A stretch of 64,000 nt of DNA from Apostichopus japonicus (lineage: Eukaryota > Echinodermata > Holothuroidea > Aspidochirotida > Stichopodidae), in the NCBI RefSeq assembly GCF_037975245.1, contig NC_092582.1, forward strand, positions 6,052,001 to 6,116,000, written 5' to 3'. How positions within the stretch are numbered: position 1 is the first letter of the stretch; every line of letters begins with the position of its first letter. Shown here piece after piece: positions 24,701 through 33,844 of this stretch. The notes below the pieces were generated by a model. It did not search any database. It was given only the letters and a program-made list of their open reading frames with translations, and was not told where the DNA came from. The translations under genes and the position numbers were made by a program.

Positions 24701-25163
24701 TTTTTTAAGCAACATCAGTCCATTATTGGAGGTGGATCCAGGATTTTAGAAGGAAGGGGGGTACCAATGTGCAGGCTCTGAGATTGTTGAGGCCGACTCC
24801 CATGGAGTTGAAATGGTGTATTAATCTGAGACATATTTAGACTATTAGTTAAAGTATAATATGGTCTAAACTCAAGGTTGTATACTAATAACTACTTTGA
24901 ATATTTGGTTGTGTGTGAGTGTGTGTGTGAGTTGGAAGGGGGGGGGGGGTCTGGGTGAGGTTCACAGGGGGTATCCTCCCCGTCATGCCCTGAGAAAGTT
25001 TACAATATGTGCCTTAGGAGACGTTAACACATGCACTGAAAACGTCGAAATATAAAGCTAACACAACATATTGTAGATGTGCCTTACCCCAAGTACCAGA
25101 GGTTGACCATTGCTCCACTAAGATGGTAGCGGTGTAATTGAGGTGAAAATACAGGGGATGCAT
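15755..25163 (-). CDS. SLC31A-like: CTR/SLC31-family copper transporter, gene 2 (complete, 3 coding exons)
   Basis: Second copper-permease gene. Coding exons in transcript order: 25163-25088 (76 nt), 24114-23946 (169 nt), 15956-15755 (202 nt), total 447 nt, 148 aa. The N-terminus MHPLYFHLNY precedes TM1 (GSCLAVFVLALLYEGLKVVR, with the family YEGLK signature). A Ser/Asn-rich loop follows. TM2 has MxxxM (MLVVM) and TM3 has GxxxG (GSGAG). The tail is short (VDINEATH). The start is fixed: the exon's acceptor is at 25180-25181, and an in-frame TAA lies between it and the ATG. Intron phases (1, then 2) and the 202-nt last coding part equal those of gene 1, showing tandem duplication. Intron 2 is about 8 kb and filled with repeats. 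A SLC31A2-like role is inferred from length and the short N-terminus. Confidence 0.88.
15957..16834. other. 3' part of intron 2 of CTR gene 2
   Basis: A+T-rich, with nothing recognised. An open frame at 16540-16770 has no supported function. Confidence 0.5.
17925..19114. mobile_element. hAT-type element nested in element A, perfect 8-bp TSD
   Basis: Ends caggggcatagcg (17925) and cgctacgcccctg (ending 19114). Perfect 8-bp duplication agcttaga at 17917-17924 and 19115-19122. The inverted relative of element A has the unoccupied site (near 27850-27865, read on the minus strand as ggccaagcttagg), so the insertion into A is visible by comparison. Most of the interior is a tandem array. Confidence 0.92.
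17970..18935 (+). repeat. Tandem array, ~137-bp unit, 7 copies, inside the nested hAT
   Basis: The word gccgacggatctgg recurs at about 17979, 18117, 18254, 18391, 18529, 18666 and 18803. Each unit has a G-rich block immediately followed by its near-perfect complement, for example gggaggggg-tgt-ccccctccc, giving a 9-bp-stem hairpin that is also G-quadruplex-prone. Open frames across the array are by-products of a repeat without stops. Confidence 0.93.
19949..20799. other. Intron 2 of CTR gene 2, section between element A and the satellite
   Basis: Open frames on both strands around 20329-20520 lack recognisable motifs and exon signals. Poly-C run near 20270. Nothing supported. Confidence 0.4.
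20800..23920. repeat. ~400-bp-period satellite rich in TGACCT/AGGTCA half-sites
   Basis: The landmark tgacctttggtgacct recurs at about 21385, 21785, 22185, 22586, 22881 and 23539 (spacing about 400 bp, with one shortened and one lengthened unit). Repeated words include accgttaagtttgaaaatat and cttcgcacacgaaggtca. The block is bounded by an inverted pair ggttccttgctt (about 20854) and aagcaaggaacc (about 23907), which may be the ends of the ancestral element. It lies in intron 2 of CTR gene 2. Confidence 0.88.
23817..23872. repeat. (CA)n microsatellite
   Basis: Runs of acacac with interspersed ataca units at the edge of the satellite. Confidence 0.9.
24115..25087. other. Intron 1 of CTR gene 2 (between coding exons)
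   Basis: Donor at 25087-25086, acceptor at 24116-24115. Contains an (ATT)n microsatellite at 24608-24652. A degraded repeat fragment at about 24722-24990 has ggtggatccaggatttta and a G-run followed by ctgggtgaggttcac. No other feature. Confidence 0.6.
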
Positions 25164-25179
25164 ATTGTATCTTGATTAT

Positions 25180-26075
25180 CTGAGAAAAGGATAAAACAAA
25201 TAGACATATAAAAAAAATATAAAAACATATAGGCCGGGTAGGCCTACATGGGTAAACAAAATGAAGGGTTTGTTGTCATATCGAAAAACTTACCCAATCA
25301 TGGGAAAGTTTGGGTTTGAGTTGGATATGATTCCCTTCCACCATATTTGAAAATGAGTGTATATATATATGACTTAGGGTAGAGGTGGTATATACAGTGT
25401 CATATTTGCTGACTTTCTACATGGATTTTGTGATTTGCTTGATAAGATGGTAAACAATCACAAAACTTAAATATCCAGTCACACTATAGACACGCACAAG
25501 CCACAGAATATTCCAACAACACGCAAATAAATGTAATCAACTCCCAGTCCGGTCTGGGTCCCCAGTAATTTTTCCCGCACTGGTCCCATTCATGTACAAA
25601 GCGATGTACGCATCCATACCACGTTAAACTGCCGGTACTATACTTTGCTCAACAATGAAATTTTATGTGGCAGACTTAGGAGATGGACTGCCACTCGCAC
25701 CACCTCACCCGGTGGCATCGCCAAGAACGGGGAGCGGTCATGCAGGGGTACATCCCAACTCCCCAAGCCGTACCGTAAAGCTGTAAAAAACGTTGGTAAC
25801 AACAGCTTCCTTCTGCATAACAGTTACGTCATTAAGATGACCTTAGGTCCATCACTTACTCTTTCACGAGGAATTTTCTCTATAAGAAACTACTCAAGCT
25901 ATTCACAACAAGAATAAACGTCTTATACTAGAGATGCAGTAAGCTCTGCTCTTTGTATTTGGCCACAGTAGACTTTAGTATTGGCAACACTAGTATCGTG
26001 TGTATGAATTTTGCAATGTTAAGTCTTCTGTGACAAGACGTCTCATTCGTAACTTCGAAAATAACCACGTATTTT
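25180..26075. other. Upstream of the first coding exon of CTR gene 2
   Basis: Probably 5' intron or promoter region. A 90-codon plus-strand open frame at 25645-25917 is not recognisable and no splice context supports it. Confidence 0.35.
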
Positions 26076-26761
26076 GATACCAGGCGCGTATCCAGGATTT
26101 TCTAACCCGGGGGGCGCGAATTACTATCTAAGCGGAGCGCCACCATCGGTTGGCGCGGAGCGTACAAGAAAATTTCTGGTTTTGATACCCCCCAGATCAC
26201 CGGAAATGACACTTCTCGGGCTTGAAAATGACCAACCAAATGTACACTTTTGCCTGAGAACCAAGTATTTCTCAATTTTTTTCCATCCATAACCTTTTTG
26301 AAGATTGTCACCAGTCACACATCATGTTCGACCTCATTGCATGTCCTATGGATCATTGCTTTTGTAGGCGATTCTACGTCACGGCCCACAATATCCGAAA
26401 GCCCCACTTTTGAAGGTTTTAAGCCCATTATTTGTTGAGAATTTGAAAATTCACATTTCTCGTGAATAAAAATCACTTGAAAACATACCCATAATGTTGC
26501 ACAAAATTCAATCTATGGACAACCAATAGGGAAAAACCTCCTTCAACCCCTAATAGACAGGTACAAATTGCACGAGTAGAGGAAAGTATGATGAAGAATG
26601 TTGGTCAGGAAATTTTCGAAAATTCAGACACAGTTAATGTATTGGTGTAGAAATATTGCAACCTCTTATTATGGCTATTATAAAACTTGGTGGAAGGAAA
26701 TGAAAAATACCAGATATTTCCGATATCAGGTATATCGAAACCGAACACTACACACATAGGC

Positions 26762-27750
26762 AGGCGCGTATCCAGGATTTTCTAACCCGGGGGCGCGAAT
26801 TACTATCTAAGCGGAGCGCCACCATCGGTTGGCGCGCAGCGTACAAGAAAATTTTTGGTTTTTATACCCACCAGATCACCGGAAATGGCACTTCTCAGGC
26901 TTGAAAATAACCAACCAGATGTACACTTTTGCCTGAGGACCAAGTATTTCCCAATAGTTTTTTTGCCATCCATACACTTTTTGAAGATTTTCTTCAGTTC
27001 CCAATCATGTTCGACCTCGTCGCATTTCCTGTGGATCATTGCTTTTGTAGGTGATTCTACGTCGCGGCCCACAATACCCAACAGCCCCACTTTTCAAGGT
27101 TTTCAGCCCATTATTTGTTCAGAATTTGAAAATTCACATTTCTCGTGAATAAACTCACTTCAAAACATACCCATACAGGGGCCTCGAAAGCTATTAGGGA
27201 TTGGTATGGCAGATCAGAGTGTGGCCATCTATCACAATTATCGGGGGGACGTTTGGTAGGTCAAACTACGCTACGCGCCACCATGGTTGGCGCGTAGCGT
27301 AATGAAGAAAATTTGTTAAAATGCCTCCCAGATTGCAGGAAATGGCACTTCCCGAGCTTGAAAACAAGACCCCTGCCATGCCAGAGTAGCCCGATTAATC
27401 TTCTGAAACACATTTTTGAAGTATGTTTCATTTTGGTTCATTATTTTTTGCCCTTTTTTTTTGCGCCGTGAATATTGGTCCGGCTCCGACGCCCCTGCCA
27501 TAATGTTGCAAAAAATGTCATCTATGCACAACCAATATAGAAAAACCTCATTCAACCCCTAACAGACCGGTCAAAATTACACGAGTAGAGGGAAGTATGA
27601 TGAATGTTGGTAAGGAAATTTTCAAAAATTCAGACACAGTTAATTTATTGGTGTACAAATATTAAACCCTCTTATAACGGCTACTATAAAACTTGGTTGA
27701 AGGAAATGAAAAAAATAGCAGATATTTCCGAACACTACACACATAGGCGT
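26762..27750 (-). repeat. Second copy of the terminal segment inside element B
   Basis: The terminal sequence caggcgcgtatccagg recurs at 26762, and the following ~700 bp repeat 26081-26760 in the same order (cggagcgcc module, cttttgcctgag, cattatttgtt, cgaacactacacacatagg). Element B therefore carries a direct terminal duplication, made longer by a 322-bp insertion. Confidence 0.8.
27176..27497. mobile_element. Small hAT-type element with 5-bp TSD, copy 1
   Basis: Ends caggggcctcgaaagct (27176) and ggctccgacgcccctg (ending 27497). 5-bp duplication ccata at 27171-27175 and 27498-27502. The interrupted sequence (acccata...atgttgca) is intact in the neighbouring terminal copy near 26487-26500. 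Contains the palindromic module cgctacgcgcca...tggcgcgtagcg. Confidence 0.88.
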
Positions 27751-28988
27751 AGGAGGCGGGGGGGGGGGGCTCCTACTGAAAGAAAAATAAATTGCAATGA
27801 TGTAGCTAAAGGAAATGAAAATATATCTCCTCGATAATTAAAATAAACTCCTAAGCTTGGCCGACTAATTTCGCCATTACTAATGTAAAGGAGAATTTGA
27901 CATAATTGGACCTCCATGCTTTTTCTCCATCTACATAAGACATTTCGTTGTTCACATTAGCATCCCGCGGTATACTGCGCAATTTCCACGGACCGTATGG
28001 TACACAATGGCATGCGATGTAATAACCGATGCTTGCTTATATTATATTGATGTTGAACGCGCGAGGAGCGCGCGAAAAATTTAGGTTATATTTATCGGGC
28101 AAGTCGTTACAGCCCCCCCCCCCCCCCAAATCAAATTGGGTTCCTATGACTACACATATCGACAGTTTTGAGGCTGTTCATCCTGGAACCGCCATTTTTA
28201 TGCTCACTGATATGATGTGATATCTACTGTTTGCGTTACAATTTGAACAGGTGCGTAGCGAATAATTTGCCAAGGGAGGGGCGAAGCCTGTAGGCAAACT
28301 ATCTAAGCTTCGCGCCACCACGAGTTGGCGCGAAGCGTACAAGAAAATTTTGGCCGAAAATGCCTCCCAGATAGCTGGAAATGACACTTCCCATGCCTTG
28401 TAAGTTGCATCTAAGCATTTTCTATTTTGAAATTACTAGTGATATCATAAAAAAAAAATATGCTCGGGGGGGCGGTCGCCCCCTTCCCGAAATGCGTCAT
28501 GTTCCCCGACGACTCGGTCGAGTTCGAGACCAGCCACAGTTGGTTTAATAGCATAATTGTTTAAGGTATCCATGCACACACGCGTTATGTTAAAGACCAT
28601 ATATAGTATTTATGTAGATACATTAGTGAGAGAGGAAATGGAAACGTCAAAAATGGAGTTGTCGGTGTAAGGGGTAGGGTGAGGCGCACGCCCTTCCGAA
28701 GTCCTCGATCCATCACTAGCTACCCGGTCATGTGTATATAATAGGGTTCAGCGCTGTAATGATGTTACTGTTCCTCTTTCTCTTCCCGGTGTCTTGGCGT
28801 TTTTCTTTTGCTCCCTCCTTTTCTCCCTTTTCTCTCCTTCTTCTTTTTCTTTTCCCTTCCTTCCTCTCCTCCTCCTCTTTTTCCCCTCTTTTTCCCCTCT
28901 TTTTCCCTTTTTTCTTCTCTTTTTTTTCTCTCCTCTTTTTCTTACCCGGGGGGCGCGCGCCCCCAACGCCCCCCTGGATACGCACCTG

Positions 28989-29961
28989 GATACGTCCCCT
29001 ACAAATGACTTTCTTCACTCTGTGTATGCTGTGCAACTAAAGTCAATGTCACATTGTGACTAGGCACATACTATTTCATTCCATGTTCGTTCCTCATGCT
29101 AGCAGGGAACTCGTACCAATGAGCTGCTTACTGGTAGTACTCCCGTATATACGTAACATATAGGCACATACTTCAAAATCACGACCAGGCCCCAGATACC
29201 TTAACAAAGATGCATGCAAGTGGCAGTATATATGGACAAAGGGTGGGTGGGGCTGGGGAGGGGGGGCAGTGAAAGAGAAGGGCGCTGCCCATAATTTGAA
29301 GGAAATGATTCCATCTCCTTTGTAAGTTGCGTCATTGCTACAGTATATGGAGCTGGAATACATCATATTAATACTGAGTAGCTCATTTAATTGGTACCGA
29401 GTAGGGCAGTAGGCCTACACCCGATATATGTACTCATAACAAACATGCGACTAAACTATTGGTATTCCTTCGCAATGCAATGCCGTTGAGTCGTTGTATG
29501 TATACTACGAGAATTGATATTTCTAGCGCATGGAATTCATCCCAGGGAGCAGTGTTACCCGAGCATGATCTGCATGACAGGCAACTTCGCTTTTACATAT
29601 ATTACCCTACAATGAAGAAACGGACTACACAATACACAGTGATCTTGTGGAATTTGAAAGCATCAAATAATTTGCCCGCTGAGTGATGGCCTAGCCTTCT
29701 TGAAGTATGGTATCACCACTGAGTAGTGATCATACACTGGACAGTGCGACAGTTTTGCACTACTACATATAGATCAGTACATACATAGCATGGCGGGACA
29801 CAAAGTGATCTCGCTCACAACCAGTAGGATTTTTTTTAAGTACGTTTCAACAATCAGTATGATGGCGAAAATCAGTCCTACAAATCATGGCGCTGCTATC
29901 TATGTTCACTGAGCCCTTTTTTGAGAGATCTATAGTAGAAGATACACTACAATGTTCTCAC
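28989..29961. other. Flank between element B and the candidate 5' exon
   Basis: No supported feature. Open frames at 29094-29366 and 29459-29686 are unrecognised. Confidence 0.35.
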
Positions 29962-30065
29962 CTTACGAGCTGCGGATTTTGTAATTGTGGAGCGTAGTCT
30001 GATCACACCTTCCAATGTCGGTGTAAAGCTGGCCGAGAGAAACTCCTGTGTGTGTTATGCACTCA
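29962..30065 (-). other. Candidate 5' UTR exon of CTR gene 2
   Basis: The coding exon at 25088-25179 begins with an acceptor, so an upstream non-coding exon is expected. On the minus strand a segment ending gcagctcgtaag is followed by the consensus donor gtgagaa (donor at 29961-29960). Its right edge is arbitrary. If correct, element B lies in the first intron. Weak evidence. Confidence 0.25.
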
Positions 30066-33000
30066 AATTCCAAAATTAACAACTTCACCTCACGATCCAA
30101 GCAATCCAGAAACAACAATCTACGACAAATCGAAAGTAGAAATTTTCTACCAAAATTCTTCTCTAATTTTTCTCACACAAACACACATTAAATTTACGAT
30201 GCCGTGCCAGTCTGTCCCTTAGGAAGTTCCCGATTTATTACCCGAACAACCACCGCGAAGTAGGATGGTTACCTTTCAGTAGCTACTACTTTGGTCTACA
30301 CCCACAATTTTCTCGTGGACAGCTGCCAGCTTTCAATGGGGGTGTTTCTACTGCCATGCATTACGAATCTGGGACCGACTGCGTGTCTCAATCCATCAAC
30401 GATATTTCTTGATTATATTATCGGGTCAAAATGAACTGTGGTGTCACATTTCCGTACGCTATTTGCCGTAGATTACGGTGACCTTTATCAAAATCGTCGT
30501 AACAGGGAGTCTGTATAGAGTATGGGCGTAGGAATGCGGAGTATGTTACTTTCATCGTAAGTTAGTGTAGGTCGCAGTAAGGCCTCGATGGGGGAAATAT
30601 TACGCTAATTTAGCCAATCACTGTCTGTTTTTATTAAATGAGGCATTTAACGGAAATATTGTACTCCAGGGATATAGTTGATATGTACCAGATCCATGCT
30701 GGCAAGTTACACTCGAAAAGATTAACAATAATGATGTAAGAGTGTGTGAAACTGTTATCGTTAGAACAATTTTAGAATTAAGTCAACATGTACCTTATCG
30801 TTGGGGTGGGCGCGAACTGCATGCTCCTGCGTTCCACTGTGGCAACGTTTACCTAATCTTCGGGGATATATAGACGTATACAAGTGACAGAAAACAGTGA
30901 TGTTACATTATTAGACACAATTAAATCCGTAAGTTCTTCGTGTCCATCTATTTACTCTGGAAATATCCACAAGTAGGCCCTGTCCACAACTTACTCTCCA
31001 GTCGCCCGGGGCTAGCTGTAAGCAAGGCAGGGCAATCTGTGCTACATGGTCCCATGGACTGTAGTGATTGGGTTTCGAACACCTTACGGGCCACAGTCAT
31101 AATCTCACAGGCATCACCTGACGAGTAATCCACATGTAACTTGCATACAAAGATGGTGTCGATCGACGGAGGGTCAAAATCGATTTAATATATAGTATAC
31201 TTGGTTTTGTTCTCTTATCATAATTGTGAATATCACAATATAAGGTCGAAAAAAAAAATAAACTATAACTGCGCAGGCTAACTGTTTTGTAGTGTAAAGT
31301 AAATCAGGCTAATAAATCGAATCAGTATGGTGAAAATTTTCATTCAATTCCTACTTGCCGTTTTTAAAATATCATCATTTGAAAGTTCGTGCATTTTGTA
31401 CAACTTGAATCAAACGAGTGTGATGTCATAACTACAAAAGGGGCGATGTGACGGCCAACTAGACGGTGCCATGATATACTGCTGAAACGTATGTAACTCT
31501 GACAGTAGAGATCAATGATTAATATATCGATTTGTATATACCAGGGGCGTCGGAGCCGGTACAATATTCACGGCGCAAAAAAAAAGGTAGGACTAAGAAA
31601 AAAATGGCAAAAAATAAAGAACCAAAATTAAACAAGCAAGTAGGCTAAATGTGACTACTCTGGCATGGCAGGGGTCTTGTTTTCAAGCTCGGGAAGTGCC
31701 ATTTCCTGCAATCTGGAAGGCATTTTTTTCAAAATTTTCTCCATTACGCTACGCGCCAACCATGGTGGCGCGTAGCGTAGTTTGACCTACCACACGTCCC
31801 CCCCCCCCCCCCGAAAATTATGGTAGATGACCACACTCTGATCTGCCGTACCAATCCCAAATAGCTTCCGACGCCCCTGTATACACAGTTCGGCATCATA
31901 TTGGGACGGGAGGAGTGAGTCGTCTACAACTATCGGCTAACGCACATATTACACGTGCCACCGATCTTCAACACTCAGAGGCTTAGCAAAACCACCGGAC
32001 GGTTCAATATGAACCAGGGCACTAGAATGTCCAGGGGCCTGCAAGAGTTGGTTACGACGTTAAGTTGATGTAAATTTAATTCTGAATTTTCAAAATAAAT
32101 CAAAGACGTAAACTTGTACTTAACAAATATAGCTTAAATTATGGGAATTATAGAACTTTGCAAATATAAGCCCTCTCGACCAAGCAAACATTTTCATATG
32201 GAAGGGACTGACCCTCTCCTAGCTTATACCCCTCACAGGACGTACATCAGCCAACCTTTGTGCCCAAGTTCAACTAATGCTGGCAAGTTATGTGTTTTAA
32301 TGTCCAAACCATATTCTAATAGCGCTATATCTCGTGGAGATACAATTTTTTTTGGCCATGCATTTGAAAACAGTCGAAATTCATTAACTTGGCACAAAAC
32401 AATTAACTAATATTATTATAAGGATGAAGTCTCGCCTATCGTTGAGGGAAAACATTTAACGAAGACGTTATGAAATAAAGACTACCCCGCTGATTCATGA
32501 TTAATTTGAAACATTTGTTTTTAAACAAATGATGTTAATGATTACAAATTGTCAGTTCTGTGTGAGAAACGTCCACTTACTCCGTTTTGTACGGGAAGAC
32601 AAATTGCTTCGCCAAGCAACATTTGTCACCCAACATGGACCGTCTCTTTCACACCTTCATAGCTAATATTTGTATTTCAAATGGATAATACAACGAATGT
32701 AATAGTCTATCAACCAACCTCGTTACGCAGTCTATTCAGTCACCTGTTGTATCACATGATCTACAAATAACACGTAATTGTTGCGCACATGGGCAGTGCT
32801 ACGGGAACCTATTAAGACCATACAAACAACACTTATTATAAACCTAATACTTTGTAATCAAAACTTAATACTTTGTAATCAAAAGAGTTATTTGTGTTAA
32901 AATGAAATCACCACTGTAAAAATTAATGTTATTTTTATAACTAGTTAATACGCTTTAATAAAAAAAGAACTGTTTCTTTTTATTACTATTGCACTAATAG

Positions 33001-33844
33001 GCTCTCGTATAAGTCACATTTCCCAACTTGTTTACTATCGTTCTTTGGTCTGTGTCTGTCGGTGTGTAGAAAGGGTATTGTACTTGTTACTGCATGATTT
33101 ATACAGTGAATTATTGTACACGAACTACAGACATTTTAAGTAAGAGGTATAACTTGCCGAAGAAACGTTTTAGTACAGTTGCAATCTTCTACCATATTCA
33201 ACACCTTTGTATCAAGTAGACTAGTTCCTAACTACCTACCTGGTTGGTATCGCAGTAAATTTGTCACCATGAACTTGCGAAACATTCAAAGGAATGTGAT
33301 CTAGCTGCTAGGCCTAGCACGTCCTTACCTAGGCTAAACTTTTCCTAGATATGCTTATCAATACTAAAGCCTAGCCTAACTTTTGTTTAAGTTTTGCGTA
33401 AGTTTTGACATACATGTTTAAACTTAGGCCACAGTAGGCCTGTCCATTGCTTCATGAACCGAACTTAAGTGAGCATAATATTTTGTATACCTAAACATAT
33501 CTCCTGGCTACATCAAGGTAACAATAATAGGACCCAACTAGCCTAAATATTATTATGCCTATACTACAGGCATGCCAGGTTACAGTGAATGTATTTTGAT
33601 CTGTTATTAACTGTACAAAAAATAGGCCTAAATTAATAAACAGACATGTCATTATCAGACAGACAAGTTATATTCACTTTATGAGGAGTTTCACCCTGTA
33701 ACAGACTGACAATGATTTTAGATATATTTCCTTTGTTCATGAATGTTGATGTCAGAAAAAATACTGCTATACATTTTGGTTTCTGCATAGCATTGTGCAT
33801 ATACTGCATGACTATTTTACTGATCAAATATCTTGTCCTTTCAG
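30066..33844. other. Region upstream of POFUT1 and of CTR gene 2
   Basis: The two genes diverge here, so both promoters may lie in it. Apart from the hAT copy at 31542-31879 nothing is recognised. Paired open frames at 30940-31133 on both strands have no motif. Many short palindromic words such as taggccta occur at 33300-33620. Confidence 0.4.
31542..31879. mobile_element. Small hAT-type element with 5-bp TSD, copy 2
   Basis: Ends caggggcgtcggagcc (31542) and gcttccgacgcccctg (ending 31879). 5-bp duplication tatac at 31537-31541 and 31880-31884. It is the same family as 27176-27497 but in the opposite orientation, sharing tgccatttcctgcaatctgg and the palindromic module. 338 bp, non-coding. 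Confidence 0.9.

Larger units (their letters stand above)
26081..28988 (-). mobile_element. Non-autonomous hAT-type element B, inverted relative of element A, 5-bp TSD
   Basis: Ends caggcgcgtatccagga (26081) and ctggatacgcacctg (ending 28988). 5-bp duplication gatac at 26076-26080 and 28989-28993. It is collinear in reverse with element A: terminal blocks, the polypurine/polypyrimidine tract (here 28810-28950), the cgcgcgaggagcgcgcg palindrome (about 28058) and the gcttcgcgcca module (about 28310) all correspond. It lacks A's nested hAT but has a duplicated terminal segment and its own small insertion (27176-27497). Confidence 0.85.

Noticed and set aside
28728-29063. Overlapping 70-100 codon frames on both strands, rich in Lys/Glu/Arg or Phe/Ser
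   Set aside because: Low-complexity translation of the polypurine/polypyrimidine tract of element B.
30940-31133. Exon-like frames on both strands (minus-strand frame ends near gagagtaagttg)
   Set aside because: No ATG in the minus frame (it begins GTG), no recognisable motif and no partner exon found.
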